This document shows, piece by piece, positions 29,133-39,300 of a stretch of DNA of 64,000 nucleotides. Source of the stretch: Acidovorax sp. CCYZU-2555 (GTDB lineage: Bacteria > Pseudomonadota > Gammaproteobacteria > Burkholderiales > Burkholderiaceae_C); assembly GCF_018413525.1 (NCBI RefSeq), contig NZ_JAHCDD010000014.1, positions 1 to 64,000 of the forward strand, in the 5' to 3' direction. The notes beneath the pieces are model-generated. The model did no database searches. It was given only the letters and a program-made list of their open reading frames with translations, and was not told the DNA's origin. Each line of letters starts with the position of its first letter. The stretch's first letter is position 1. The translations under genes and the position numbers were made by a program.

Positions 29133-30323
29133 ATGCTGCATTGGCATGAAAAAAACAAGGAGCGCAGCGCTGTCTGGCGCTCCGAAAGTGGTCTCGCGGC
29201 ACCCCGCAAGGTGGTCATTGCCGACGACACCCTGTCTGCCGATGCGGCCCATCGTCTGGCCTGTGAAGGAACCTCGCTGCTGTGGCGTGGCGACTTCCAG
29301 AACGCGCGTCTGCTGCTGCAGGCGCTGATGCGTCGCCAGGAGCGCGATCCGCGCAAGTCGTCGGCCAAGGCCAGGCACCAGAAGCGCCAGGCCGCGCAAA
29401 AGCAGGAAATCCTGCCCGAAGAGACTTTTCCGCATGCGTTCCACCTGCACCGTCAGGCGCAGGCCCAGCGCGCGCGCGTGCTGTCGAGCATTCTGATCGA
29501 GCTGCAACCCGATTACGTGATCAGCCTGCGCCGTGCGCCTGATCTGCGCCAGCCCATCATCGAAGGCTGGGGTGAGCCCGGCAAGCTCGACCAGACCATC
29601 GTCACGCCGCTGCGTGAACTGCTGGGCCTGGTGGGTGCGCACGAGTGGCGCAAGAAGGGCGTCGAAGTCGAAGCCCTGGGCATTGCACCGAACAACCGCA
29701 TCCATCCGCACTACGCGGTGTTCTCGCCGGTGCGCGCCGAGTATGTCGGCCTGGTCGCCGAAGCGCCGCTGCCGCCGGGCGCACAGACGCTGGCCTATGA
29801 CATCGGTGTCGGTACGGGCGTGCTCACGGCCGTGCTGTCGCGCCGCGGTGTCAAGCGCATCGTCGCCACCGACATGTCGCCGCGCGCCATCGACTGCGCG
29901 CGCCAGAACCTGCAGACGCTGGGCTGCCTGAACAAGGTCGAACTGCTGCAGACCGATCTGTTCCCCGCAGGCCGTGCGCCGCTGGTGGTCTGCAACCCAC
30001 CTTGGGTGCCAGCCAAGCCCAGCTCGGCGCTCGAGCACGCGATCTACGATCAGGACAGCAAGATGCTGCGCGGATTCCTCAGCGGCGTCGCCGAGCATTT
30101 GACGCTCGACGGCGAAGCCTGGCTGATCCTGTCGGATCTGGCCGAGCACCTGGGACTGCGCAGCCGCGAAGAGCTGACCGGCTGGATCGATGCCGCCGGC
30201 CTCAAGGTGGTTGGTCGTCTCGACGCCAAGGCTCAGCATGGCAAGGTGGCGGACACCACCGATGCGCTGCACGCTGCGCGCGCCGCCGAAGTCACCACGC
30301 TGTGGCGTCTTGCCGTGCGTTGA
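29133..30323 (+). CDS. Class I SAM-dependent methyltransferase (NPPW type)
   Basis: A 396-residue protein. The N-terminal half (to about 215) has no clear domain and includes a Lys/Arg/Gln-rich stretch near 70-92 that may bind nucleic acid. The C-terminal half is a Rossmann methyltransferase with motif I YDIGVGTGVLTAVLSRRGV near 226 and motif IV VCNPPWVPAKP near 286; NPPW/NPPY marks amino-group methylation, as in PrmC- and RsmC-type enzymes acting on glutamine or on rRNA bases. It follows the GNAT gene by 8 bases, so the two are cotranscribed, and it ends at a terminator. Substrate not determined. Confidence 0.85.
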   Translation: MLHWHEKNKERSAVWRSESGLAAPRKVVIADDTLSADAAHRLACEGTSLLWRGDFQNARLLLQALMRRQERDPRKSSAKARHQKRQAAQKQEILPEETFPHAFHLHRQAQAQRARVLSSILIELQPDYVISLRRAPDLRQPIIEGWGEPGKLDQTIVTPLRELLGLVGAHEWRKKGVEVEALGIAPNNRIHPHYAVFSPVRAEYVGLVAEAPLPPGAQTLAYDIGVGTGVLTAVLSRRGVKRIVATDMSPRAIDCARQNLQTLGCLNKVELLQTDLFPAGRAPLVVCNPPWVPAKPSSALEHAIYDQDSKMLRGFLSGVAEHLTLDGEAWLILSDLAEHLGLRSREELTGWIDAAGLKVVGRLDAKAQHGKVADTTDALHAARAAEVTTLWRLAVR

Positions 30324-30346
30324 TTCACTGCCTGCATGCCATCCGC

Positions 30347-30381
30347 AAAGCCGGGGTTCCCATGGGAGCCCCGGCTTTTTT
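30347..30381 (+). terminator. Rho-independent terminator after the methyltransferase gene
   Basis: A 10-bp stem (AAAGCCGGGG at 30347-30356 with CCCCGGCTTT at 30369-30378) has a loop that can fold further on a TCCCATGGGA palindrome, and six T follow (30376-30381). It ends exactly at the last base of the convergent minus-strand gene. Confidence 0.9.
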
Positions 30382-30911
30382 CATGGTGCTTGATCATGCG
30401 ATTCCAGGCTCCAGTCAGGAACGAGATGGGTGAGCTGCTGGCTCAGCTGCAGCGCGCGTTGCGCGCCCGCATGTTCGGCGACGGCGCTGAGCATTGCGTC
30501 GCAGACGCCGCGCAGGCCTTGCTCGTCGCGCGCTTCGCGCAAGGCCTGGCGCAACTGATCGGCGAGCGCCTGCTGGCGATTCGCGAACAGCCGCTCGACC
30601 ATGTCGAACAGATACATGCGTGTGCCGGCCAGCGTCATCGCTGGCGCCGCGGCGGGCTCGGCCGGCCTCGGTGGCTCGGGCATGGCTGCGGGCTCGAGCG
30701 CCGGCAGGGCCATCTCCATGGCGCGGGATTCCAGATAGCCGGATTCCAGCAACTGGGTCACCAGGGCTTCGCCCTGGCCGTGGTACATCTGTGCGAGCTG
30801 AATGTACGGCGTGCCTTCGGCGAGCAGCAGCAACGAGCGCTGGCGCAGGTTCAGACTGCGCGAGCCGGGTGCCAGTTCCTGTTGGGCTTTGGTCGTCTTG
30901 TACAGCAGCAT
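30381..30911 (-). CDS. Hypothetical protein with possible N-terminal winged helix
   Basis: A 176-residue protein starting MLLYKTTKAQQELAPGSRS. Residues about 18-60 (NLRQRSLLLLAEGTPYIQLA and VTQLLESGYLES) look like a small winged-helix domain of the kind found in regulatory proteins. An Ala/Pro linker follows (about 68-90), then a helical domain (about 92-170, with LFDMVERLFANRQQALADQL). I do not recognise the family and no catalytic motif is seen. The ATG at 30909-30911 was chosen over upstream frame because it gives a sensible start. Convergent with the methyltransferase gene. Confidence 0.7.
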   Translation of the reverse strand: MLLYKTTKAQQELAPGSRSLNLRQRSLLLLAEGTPYIQLAQMYHGQGEALVTQLLESGYLESRAMEMALPALEPAAMPEPPRPAEPAAAPAMTLAGTRMYLFDMVERLFANRQQALADQLRQALREARDEQGLRGVCDAMLSAVAEHAGAQRALQLSQQLTHLVPDWSLESHDQAP

Positions 30912-31094
30912 GGGCAGACCATCAATCCGAGAAACGCTGATTGCACTCCATGCAGATGACGCGGTTGTGACGTGCGGCGCGCCGGGGCATAGGCGCTGGC
31001 GCGACAATGCGGGTCAAATCAGTGTGACTGTGGAAATTTCTATGATGAATCGGGTGAGAGGGCTGTGCCAGGCTCTGGTGCGCAGGGTGGAACG

Positions 31095-32066
31095 ATGAAG
31101 CTATTGCTTGCGCCCATGGAAGGGCTGCTGGATTTTGTGCTGCGCGATGTGCTGACGCGTGTCGGCGGCGCCGATCGCTGCGTGAGCGAGTTCATTCGCA
31201 TCACGGGCAGCGTGCTGCCCGACAAGGTGTATTTGCGCACCATGCCCGAGTTGCGCAACGGCAGCCGCACGCTGGCCGGCGTGCCGGTGCGCGCCCAGCT
31301 GCTGGGCTCGGACCCCGAAAGCCTGGCCGAAAATGCCGCCAACCTTGCGCGGCTGGGCCCCGAAGGCATAGACCTCAATTTCGGCTGCCCGGCCAAGGTC
31401 GTCAATCGCCACGGCGGCGGTGCGGCCTTGCTGCAGGACCCCGAACATATCGCGCGCGTGGTGGGCGCGGTGCGCGCCGCCGTGCCTGCCCATCTGCCGG
31501 TATCGGCCAAGATGCGCCTGGGCTTCAACGACACCGGGCTGATGCGCGAATGCGCGCAGGCCATGGCCCAGGGCGGGGCCTGCGAAATCGTCGTGCATGC
31601 ACGCACCAAGCTCGATGGCTACCGGCCGCCGGCATACTGGGAGCTGATTCCGCGCATACGCGAAGCCGTTGACGTGCCGGTGATCGCCAACGGCGAAATC
31701 TGGACCGTGGAAGAAGCGCTGCGCTGCCGCGCGCAGTCGGGCTGCGATGACTTGATGCTGGGCCGGGGCATTGTGGCCGACCCGGGCCTGGCGCTGGCCA
31801 TACGCGCCGCGGTCGAAGGGCCGCAGGCCCAGGCGGCGCTGGTCGAAGTCAGCTGGGCGTCGCTGCTGCCGCAGATCGCGCGGTTCTGGGAAATGGTCTG
31901 CGAAGACCTGGAGCCGCGCCAGCGCGCGGGCCGGCTCAAGCAATGGCTCAACCTGCTGCGCCGGCGTTATCCCGAAGCCGAAATCGCGTTCCAGGAAGTG
32001 CGCGTGCAGACCGACCAGAGCGACATCTCGCGCTGGGTGGAAGACCTGCCGAATCGCTGGGGCTAG
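31095..32066 (+). CDS. dusC: tRNA-dihydrouridine(16) synthase DusC
   Basis: FMN enzyme that reduces uridine 16 in the tRNA D-loop. The 323-residue protein begins MKLLLAPMEGLLDFVLRDVL, has the catalytic Cys98 in LNFGCPAKVVNRHGGG, followed by SAKMRLGF, EIVVHARTKLDGY and VIANGEIWT (FMN-phosphate site), and a C-terminal helical tRNA-recognition domain. MEGLLD near the start and HARTKLDGYRPPA in the middle are typical of the DusC rather than the DusA or DusB branch. Converges on the phospholipase-D-type gene with a 12-base gap and no visible terminator. Confidence 0.93.
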   Translation: MKLLLAPMEGLLDFVLRDVLTRVGGADRCVSEFIRITGSVLPDKVYLRTMPELRNGSRTLAGVPVRAQLLGSDPESLAENAANLARLGPEGIDLNFGCPAKVVNRHGGGAALLQDPEHIARVVGAVRAAVPAHLPVSAKMRLGFNDTGLMRECAQAMAQGGACEIVVHARTKLDGYRPPAYWELIPRIREAVDVPVIANGEIWTVEEALRCRAQSGCDDLMLGRGIVADPGLALAIRAAVEGPQAQAALVEVSWASLLPQIARFWEMVCEDLEPRQRAGRLKQWLNLLRRRYPEAEIAFQEVRVQTDQSDISRWVEDLPNRWG

Positions 32067-32078
32067 GCCTGGCCCGCG

Positions 32079-33941
32079 TCACAGCAGGTGATCGGGCGCC
32101 AGCGGCCCCAGCAACTTGAGCATCCAGCGCAGCGGCAGGCTCGCGTCGGGCTCGGAGTGCGCGTCCTCGAGGCCGCTGCCCTGAGGGGCGCGCCACAGCA
32201 GGCGGTCGTCGTCGGTCAGCACCACATTCCAGGCGCTTTCGGCCAGACCGGCTTCGATGTTCTCGGTGGCCACGCGCCCCAAGGCCTGGCTGGCGATCAG
32301 CAAGGCAATCTCGGTGTTGTGCAGTTGCGAGCGCATGTCGAGATTCATGGAGCCGACCGCGACCAGACCGCCGTCGATGACCAGCAGCTTGGAGTGCAGC
32401 ATGGCGCGCGAGGCGCCGGCGCCGCTGCCTGACGACAGACTGTCGCGCAGGCCCGCGCGCTCGCTGCGCATTTCGTAGAGTTGCACGCCCATGGCGAGCA
32501 GCTCCTTGCGATGGCGCGCATAGCCCGCATGGGCCACGGGAGCGTCATTGGATGCCAGGGAATTGGTCAGCACGCGCACGCGCACGCCGCGTTTGCGCGC
32601 CGCGGCGAATGCCTGCTTCATGTCGTCGCCGGGAACGAAGTAGGGCGAGACCACAAGCAGGTCGCGGCGTGCCTGGCGAATCAAGGTCAGCAGGCCATCG
32701 ACCACGGTATCGGCCTGCAGGCCTACGGCCGCCAGGCTGCCGCCCGAGCGCACGGCCATGGTGCCCGTGCCGGGCCGCAGGCCCGGGGCTTGCGCGCTGG
32801 TCGCCGCCGCTGTTTCGGGCGGGTCCTGGGCGCGGTCGGGCTGGCTGGCGGCCGTTGCCGCCGCAGCGGCGCTTGCGGCCGTAGGGGTAGGGCCTTCGCC
32901 TTCGAGCGCGATCTTGGTCGGCTTGTCGGCCAGCACCGCGGCCCTGGCCCAGACCCAGGGCGCCTGGTCCAGATCCATCGGCGTCTGGTCCCAGATGGTC
33001 GAAGACGGTTTGTCGGCGGGCGCCGCCTCGGCCGAGGACAGCAGGCTGTCGCCAGTTTCGCCCGCAGGCACGGCCGCCGCTGCCACACTTCCGTTCGGCA
33101 GCTTGGCCTGCGCGGCTTTGCGCGCCGCGGCCTGCTCCGACGTTTCCATGCGTTCGAGTTCCTCGCGGCTGATCAACGCTTGCACGGGATAGGCGCGCTG
33201 GTTGTTCCAGTAGCTGTCGAAGCTGCGCGACAGGTCTTGCACGATGGGGCCGGCGGCCATCACGTCCAGATCGATGAAGTTGCCGCTGTCGTCCTGGTCG
33301 AAATAGGCATCGCCCAGGTTGCGTCCGCCCGCGATGCCGATCACGTTGTCGGCGAGAAACAGCTTGTTGTGCATGCGCTGTTGCGCGCGGTGAAAGTCGG
33401 TCAGCGTGCTGAGCGCACGGAGCATCGTGGAATTGCGGGGTCCGGGTACCGGATTGAACAGCCGCATTTCGATGTTCGGCACATAGGCCAGGCGCAGCAC
33501 CTGGGCGTTGCTGCCCACGCTGTGGAAGTCATCGAGCAGGATGCGCACGCGCACGCCGCGTTCGGCGGCCGTGACCAGGCCGCGCAGCAGGCGACCCGAA
33601 CTCGCATCGGCATGGATGGCGTAGTACTGCAGATCCAGCGTTTTTTGCGCGCCTTCGATCAGTGCCAGGCGGCTGCCATAGGCCGCTGGCGCGCCGGCAA
33701 GCAGCATGAAGGCCGAGGGGTGGCGTGCCTTGTCGGCCGCATGCCGCTGGCGCACCCATTGCCCGAGCGCGGTCTGCGCGGGCTGTTCCCAGGCCTGGGA
33801 CACGGGGCGGACCACATCCTGGGGAAGACTGCCGCAGGCACTCAGGCCCAGGGTCAGCAGCACGGTGCACAAGGCCCCGCGCCAGCGCAGGCTCCTGGCA
33901 CGGGGGCGCTTGTCCAGCCGGTATTCGGGGGCAGTAGGCAT
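32079..33941 (-). CDS. Phospholipase D / cardiolipin synthase-like lipoprotein
   Basis: A protein of 620 residues (634 from a GTG at 33983) with two HKD phosphodiesterase motifs: HNKLFLADN...GGRN near residue 190 and HSKLLVIDGG...GSMN near 514, which together form one active site. The N-terminus has a basic stretch, a hydrophobic helix and a lipobox LSACGS, so it is probably an acylated envelope protein. Between the motifs lies a low-complexity Ala/Pro-rich insert (about 265-400) that is unusual for the family. The likely reaction is phosphatidyl transfer in cardiolipin synthesis or phospholipid cleavage. Neither start has a convincing ribosome binding site. Confidence 0.85.
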   Translation of the reverse strand: MPTAPEYRLDKRPRARSLRWRGALCTVLLTLGLSACGSLPQDVVRPVSQAWEQPAQTALGQWVRQRHAADKARHPSAFMLLAGAPAAYGSRLALIEGAQKTLDLQYYAIHADASSGRLLRGLVTAAERGVRVRILLDDFHSVGSNAQVLRLAYVPNIEMRLFNPVPGPRNSTMLRALSTLTDFHRAQQRMHNKLFLADNVIGIAGGRNLGDAYFDQDDSGNFIDLDVMAAGPIVQDLSRSFDSYWNNQRAYPVQALISREELERMETSEQAAARKAAQAKLPNGSVAAAAVPAGETGDSLLSSAEAAPADKPSSTIWDQTPMDLDQAPWVWARAAVLADKPTKIALEGEGPTPTAASAAAAATAASQPDRAQDPPETAAATSAQAPGLRPGTGTMAVRSGGSLAAVGLQADTVVDGLLTLIRQARRDLLVVSPYFVPGDDMKQAFAAARKRGVRVRVLTNSLASNDAPVAHAGYARHRKELLAMGVQLYEMRSERAGLRDSLSSGSGAGASRAMLHSKLLVIDGGLVAVGSMNLDMRSQLHNTEIALLIASQALGRVATENIEAGLAESAWNVVLTDDDRLLWRAPQGSGLEDAHSEPDASLPLRWMLKLLGPLAPDHLL

Positions 33942-34016
33942 AAGGAGAGGAGCAGCTGAGGTGGGATGGAGGGCTGGCTTCACGCCGGCCCCGCTGCCCT
34001 AGGTATAGCTGGAGTT

Positions 34017-34045
34017 GCCAGGCTTTCTTGTAAGACAAGGCTGGC
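34017..34045. repeat. Stem-loop downstream of ribE
   Basis: GCCAG at 34017-34021 pairs with CTGGC at 34041-34045, continued after a G-G mismatch by CTT/AAG and TCTT/AAGA. It lies about 12 bases past the ribE stop on the minus strand but lacks a T-run, so it may be a weak terminator or an mRNA 3'-end stabiliser. Confidence 0.35.
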
Positions 34046-34056
34046 TTGCGCGAGGA

Positions 34057-34686
34057 TCAGGCGCTGGGAGCGGGCCGGTCCATCATCCGGCCTACATAGC
34101 GCGCAATCAGGTCGATCTCCAGATTGACCAGAGAATCCGCGGCGAGCACGCCCAGCGCGGTGTTTTCGACGGTGTGCGGAATCAGGTTGATGCTCAGCTC
34201 GCAGCCGTCGGCCTGATCGCGCACCTGGTTGACGGTGAGGCTCACGCCGTTGACGGTGATCGAGCCCTTGTAGGCCACATAGCGCGCGAGTTCGGCCGGC
34301 GCATGAATGCGCAGTTCCCAGCTTTCGCCCAGCGGCGCGAAGTGGGTCACGCGTCCCAGGCCGTCGACATGGCCCGACACCAGATGGCCGCCGAGACGGT
34401 CATGGGCCTGCAAGGCCTTTTCGAGGTTGATAGGGCCGGTCTGCGCCAGGCCCGAAGTCTTGTCCAGCGATTCCGCCGAGATGTCGACTGTGAACGTGTG
34501 CGTGGACTTGTCGAACGTGGTGACGGTCATGCAGGCGCCGTTGAGCGCGATGCTGTCGCCCAGGCCGACATCGTCGAGGTAGCCCGCGGGCGTTTCAATG
34601 ACCAGGCGCTTGCCGTGGGCCGGAGTGTCGCCAAGCGACTGCACGGCGGCAATGCGCCCCATGCCGGTGATGATTCCAGTAAACAT
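34057..34686 (-). CDS. ribE: Riboflavin synthase, alpha subunit type
   Basis: Dismutates two 6,7-dimethyl-8-ribityllumazines to riboflavin. The 209-residue protein has the canonical beginning MFTGIITGMGRI and two repeated lumazine-binding barrels (NGACMTVT with VDISAESLDKT in the first; SGHVDGLGRV and NGVSLTVN in the second). The frame is longer upstream, but the ATG at 34684-34686 is certain from family alignment. It follows ribD by 34 bases on the minus strand. No FMN riboswitch is evident upstream of either gene. Confidence 0.96.
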   Translation of the reverse strand: MFTGIITGMGRIAAVQSLGDTPAHGKRLVIETPAGYLDDVGLGDSIALNGACMTVTTFDKSTHTFTVDISAESLDKTSGLAQTGPINLEKALQAHDRLGGHLVSGHVDGLGRVTHFAPLGESWELRIHAPAELARYVAYKGSITVNGVSLTVNQVRDQADGCELSINLIPHTVENTALGVLAADSLVNLEIDLIARYVGRMMDRPAPSA

Positions 34687-34720
34687 GTGCTTGATTGTGG
34701 CAGTAGGGGAAAGACAAGGT

Positions 34721-35830
34721 TCAGAATGCGGGCCGCTGCGCAAAACGTGCGAGCACGCGGATATCCGGGCCCACGCTGGTGACATCGTGGAATGCGAGTT
34801 CCGGTCCTTCGGCCAGCGCCGTCAGCGGACCGATGTGGCCGATGCCGCGGCCCGAGCCCAGCAGTTTGGGCGCGAGGTACAGCAGCAGTTCGTCGATCAG
34901 CCCTTCGCGCAGCAGCGAGCCGTTGAGCTGGAAGCCGGCTTCGACATGCAGCTCGTTGATGGCGCGCCGGCCCAGGTCGCGCAGCATGGCCGCGAGGTCG
35001 ACCTTGCCATGGGCGTTGGGCAGGCGAATGACGATCGCTCCCAGTGCCTGCAGGGCTTCGGTCTTGGCCGCGCTGTCGCTGGCGGTGTAGATGTAGCAGT
35101 TGCGACCCGGCACGAACAGCTTGGCGTCCAGTGGCGTCTGCAGCCGGCTGTCGACGATCACCACATGCGGCTGGCGCGCAGTCTCGATGCCGCGCACGTC
35201 CAGGCGCGGGTTGTCCTGCAGCACCGTGCCAATGCCCGTGAGCACGGCGCAGGCCCGGGCGCGCCAGGCGTGGCCGTCGGCACGCGCTTCGGGCGAAGTG
35301 ATCCATTGGCTTTGCCCATTGGCCAGCGCCGTGGTGCCGTCGAGCGAGGCCGCGGCTTTCATGCGCACCCATGGAGTCTTGCGCACCATGCGGCTCAGAA
35401 AGCCGATGTTCAGTTCGCGCGCTTCGTTCGCGCCGGCGCCGACTTCGACGTGCACGCCCGCGGCGCGCAGCCGCGCAAAGCCCTGGCCCGCGACCAGCGG
35501 GTTAGGGTCTTCGAGCGCGGCCACGACCCGGCCTATGCCGGCCGCGACCAGCGCGTCGCAGCAGGGGCCGGTGCGGCCCTGGTGGGCGCAGGGCTCCAGC
35601 GTCACATAGGCGGTCGCGCCGCGCACATCGTTGCCCAGCGCCGCGGCATGGCGCATCGCCATGACTTCGGCATGGGGGCCGCCTACCGGCTGGGTATGGC
35701 CCTGACCGACAACGGTGCGGCCGTCGGGCGCGACGATCACGCAGCCGACGCGCGGGTTGGGGTTGCTGGAGTAGAGCGCCTGAGCGGCTTGCGCCAGCGC
35801 TTGTTGCATAAAGTCAGGAGTGGCCGTCAT
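34721..35830 (-). CDS. ribD: Bifunctional riboflavin deaminase/reductase RibD
   Basis: Performs the second and third steps of riboflavin synthesis: deamination of the pyrimidinone ring and NADPH reduction of the ribosyl chain. The 369-residue protein has the N-terminal zinc deaminase domain (HTQPVGGPHAEVMA near residue 45, LEPCAHQGRTGPCCDALV near 78) and the C-terminal reductase domain (about 150-360, with RACAVLTGIGTVLQDNPRL and INELHVEAG). It starts 44 bases after the pilE stop on the same strand, so it may be partly transcribed with the pilus genes, and is followed by ribE. Confidence 0.96.
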   Translation of the reverse strand: MTATPDFMQQALAQAAQALYSSNPNPRVGCVIVAPDGRTVVGQGHTQPVGGPHAEVMAMRHAAALGNDVRGATAYVTLEPCAHQGRTGPCCDALVAAGIGRVVAALEDPNPLVAGQGFARLRAAGVHVEVGAGANEARELNIGFLSRMVRKTPWVRMKAAASLDGTTALANGQSQWITSPEARADGHAWRARACAVLTGIGTVLQDNPRLDVRGIETARQPHVVIVDSRLQTPLDAKLFVPGRNCYIYTASDSAAKTEALQALGAIVIRLPNAHGKVDLAAMLRDLGRRAINELHVEAGFQLNGSLLREGLIDELLLYLAPKLLGSGRGIGHIGPLTALAEGPELAFHDVTSVGPDIRVLARFAQRPAF

Positions 35831-35874
35831 GTGGCCGCCATCCTAGCGCACAAGCGCCAGGGCTTGCCGCGTGC

Positions 35875-36315
35875 TCAGCGGTTCCAGCAGTCGGCGGAGG
35901 TGGTACCCGATTTCATACCGGTGTTGTTGCGCTCGCCATTTTGTGCCAGCGTGAACGTACCGCATTTGTCGCCGGTCTGGGCATTTTGCGGCGTGGCGGT
36001 CAGCACAAAGGCGACGTTGGTGCTGTCGGCCGCCGGCAAGGCAATCGCGTAGCGGTTGGACGGCACGCTGCGCAGCCCGGAGGGAAAGAAATTCGCATTG
36101 TTGGTGTTGGCGGCGGTCGGGTACACGCCCGAAACCGTTGCGGCGCGTTCCATCCACTGCGCGGCCTGCAACAGGCCGGCCTTGGCTTCGGAGCGTGCAC
36201 CGCGGCGCATGTATTCCTGGTAGCTGGGAATGGCGACGGCCGTCAGGATGCCGACCAAAGCCACCACGATCAACATTTCGATCAACGTGAAGCCGCGAGA
36301 GGAAGCAGGTCGCAT
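35875..36315 (-). CDS. pilE: Type IV pilin / minor pilin PilE
   Basis: Prepilin-like protein of 146 residues. It starts MRPASSRG and is cleaved by PilD before the methylated phenylalanine in FTLIEMLIVVALVGILTAV; Glu5 after the cleavage site is present. The mature globular domain has two cysteines (GDKCG and ADCWNR at the C-terminus) likely to form the D-region disulfide loop. Longer starts at 36348 or 36366 exist but run into pilY1. In this position after pilY1 the gene matches the PilE minor pilin of Pseudomonas-type pili, although a major-pilin role cannot be excluded. Confidence 0.9.
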   Translation of the reverse strand: MRPASSRGFTLIEMLIVVALVGILTAVAIPSYQEYMRRGARSEAKAGLLQAAQWMERAATVSGVYPTAANTNNANFFPSGLRSVPSNRYAIALPAADSTNVAFVLTATPQNAQTGDKCGTFTLAQNGERNNTGMKSGTTSADCWNR

Positions 36316-36347
36316 GAATCTGGCCTTTCTGAAGGGCTGGCGCTGCA

Positions 36348-39300
36348 TCAGCGCAACTGGCGCCAACTGGGGCGCAGCGGTTGTTCGGGCAGCTTGCTGA
36401 ACGAATCGACGATGTTGTCGGAGCCGGTGCGGATTTCCTTGTTCTGGTTGCTGGACTTGCTTTCCTTGACCGAAGCCGTCATGCGCGAGGTGCCCTTGTC
36501 CGTGGTGCTGTTGTAGATGCCGTCGCCGTTGGTGTCCATGAGCTGCACGCTGGGCTTGCGTCCGTCCATGATGTTGATGAAAGTGCGGAACACCTTGGGC
36601 AAGGTGGCCGGCGGCGAGCAGCTTTCCTCGAGCACGCTGCTGCCCGAGCCCGGCACTTCGGTCAGCACTTCCAGGATATTGCTGCCGTCGTAGAACGAAG
36701 GGCTGCTGAGCAGGCGTTCTCCGGTCACCGGCAGATGCAGGTACCAGCCCTTGCGCGCATTGGTGCCCGAGAACGCGACCGTGTTCTGGCTCACCGTGTA
36801 GAAGGTGCGCGCGCTGCTGCTTCCCGTGCCGGGAATCGCGACGTTGGAGATGGTCTGCTGCACTAGATTGGACCAGCCTGTGCCCACGGGCTGGACCACG
36901 CCCTTGGCCGAGTCGACGGCGAGCTTGCCGTCGACGAACTTGTAGACCGTGCTGTCGAGCACCGAGTAGATGGACTGCACCGACGTGTCGGTGCGGTCAC
37001 CTTCGGTGACGTTGCGGCCGGTGCCGAACGCGACCATCAGACCCAGGCCGTCGCGGTCGTTGAGCTTGACCACGGGCGCGGCGGTGATGGGTTGCACGCT
37101 GCTCGAATTTCCCGAGGTGTAGACCGCCGAATACAGCGGACGGCTGCTGAACGCCGTGTTCCACTGTCCCGGGTCGGCGGAGCCGATGTCGAACTTCCAC
37201 AGATTGCCGCGCAGGTCGCCCGCATAGACGATGTCGGGCGTGCCGTTGCCGTCGATATCCACCAGGCGCGGCGCCGACAGGCCGTTGCTGGCCGCGTTGT
37301 CGCCGGTCGTTGCGGCCACGATGGTCTTGAGTTCCTTGGTGCCATCGAGGTACTGGATCAGCAGTACGGGGCGCTCGTTGCGGCTGTTGTAGCCGTTGCC
37401 CATGATCACCGCCCAGCGGCCATTGTTCAGGCGCACGACCTGGGTGGATTTCTGCGGGTTGTTGTCCTCGACGACGGGCGCGGCGAAGATGTGGCCGATG
37501 TCGGCGGCATCGCCCGTGGCGGCATCTCCGGCGACGGCGGTCTTGTCCATGACCACCAGGCTCGCCGCATTGGCCGTGGAGAAATTGCTGGCCACCGCCG
37601 TGGTGCCCGTGGGCGCGGTGCTGCCAGGCGTGGTGATGTCGAGCACGAAATAGCCCTTGCCGCCTGCGCCCAGCGTGCCGACCAGCATGCTGCGCCAGTT
37701 GGGCGTGCCGCTCGATCCGATATCGACATCGCCGCTGAACGGCGAGCCGTCCACGTAGTAGCGGTGGGTATAGCCGGACGTGGCCAGGTCCTTGAGGTTG
37801 GCGACCACGCCTTTGGGCACATAGGCGATCTTTTCCGCGCCATTGAGGGCCGAGAAGCCATGCAGCATGCCGTCGTTGCCTCCGACATAGACCATGGGTA
37901 TGCGTGCGGCCTGCTTGGCGGCGAAAGCGCGATAGCCGTCATTGGTAAGGTTGCTCACGGGTGGGCCCACGTACCACAGCGCCGAATTGACGATGTCGCC
38001 CTGGCGTGACTTGCGCACGCGCACGGTGCCTGTGCCTTCGGTGCTGCGGTCGCCGCGCAGGAAGTTGACGCGTGCCGTTGCGGTCGCGTCGGTTTCGGCC
38101 ACGGTGAGCTTGATCGCGGCTTTCTGCGCAGTGCCCAGATTCGCCCAGGTAAATGACACGGGCGCTTCGGCGTTGTTGGTCGCGGTCGCTGTCGCGGTGG
38201 TGAGGATCAGCCGGTTCGTGATGTCGCCGGCGCTCAGGGCATCGAGCTTGTCGGCGGTCGTCATGGCATTGGCGGGTGCGGCCACGCCGGCCTTGACGCC
38301 CCAGAGGGTGTTGGGCGTCACGGCCGCCGTGCCCTGGGCCAGCGTGTCGGAGCGCACATAGCCGGTCCAGCCGTCGGCGTTGTAACCCGATGAGTATTGC
38401 GAGGTGCCGGTGCGGGTCACCGATGAGGAAGCGCTGGTGAAACTCGTGATCGGCGTGGAAGTGTCTTCGACAATGTTGCTGACGATGTCCTTGAAGGCCT
38501 TGGTCAGCTCGTCTGCCGTGGGCGCGGGCGTGAACTTGCCGCGGCCGTTGAGCGCCGCATGCCACAGCTCGATGCGCCGGCCGTTGTCCTTGGCGGTTGC
38601 GCCATAGCCGGTGCTGCCGTCGCAGGCGCTGTTGCCGCTGCCGGTGTTGCCGCTGCCGCACAACGGCGAAGGCCAGGTGAGGTCGCCGGTGACCAGGCGG
38701 TTGAGTTCGCCGGAGTAGCTGTCGCTGCCAAATGTCGGGCTGCCGGTCCATGCCGAGGCTCCCGCACCGAAACCGATGGTGTAGGTCGTCATGTGCTGCC
38801 AGGTCGCGGGGTTGTTCCTGGGATTCCAGAACTGCGGCAGTGTCGTCGTCTTGAGGCTGCTGCCCGAGCCTGACGTAAAGGTTTCCTCGCCGCTTTTCTT
38901 GATCAGCGGCTTGATTTCGTTGGCGATGCCGGGCTGCAGGTCGGTGGCCCAGTAGTGGAAAGCCAGATCGGACAGCGTGTTGAGACCGTACGTGGTCTTG
39001 GTGACGTCCTTGCAAAACAGCAGCAGCGTGCACTCGCGTTCGACGGTGGTGGTGGTGTTGAAGCCCCAGTCGTCCTTGTAGATGCGCGAGGTCGCTGCCG
39101 TCGGACTGTAGGCGGTGCTGCCGTCGCCCAAGGTGATCGCGGTATTGTCGATGTTGCCTATGTTGTTGATGGCTTGGTAGGCCGGCAGGTCGCGGTCGCC
39201 GTCTACGTGCTGCGCAACGGTTGCCGTGCCGCTGTTCCAGGCGCCGTCGGTCATGAAAATATGGTACGAGCGCCGGCAGCTGATCAGCGGCGCTTCCTTG

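Noticed and set aside
28345-29202. A 285-codon minus-strand frame opposite the GNAT gene
   Set aside because: The plus-strand GNAT protein has clear motifs; the antisense frame has none.
34687-35874. An FMN riboswitch for the riboflavin genes
   Set aside because: The gaps before ribE (34 bases) and ribD (44 bases) are far too short for the element and show none of its conserved parts.
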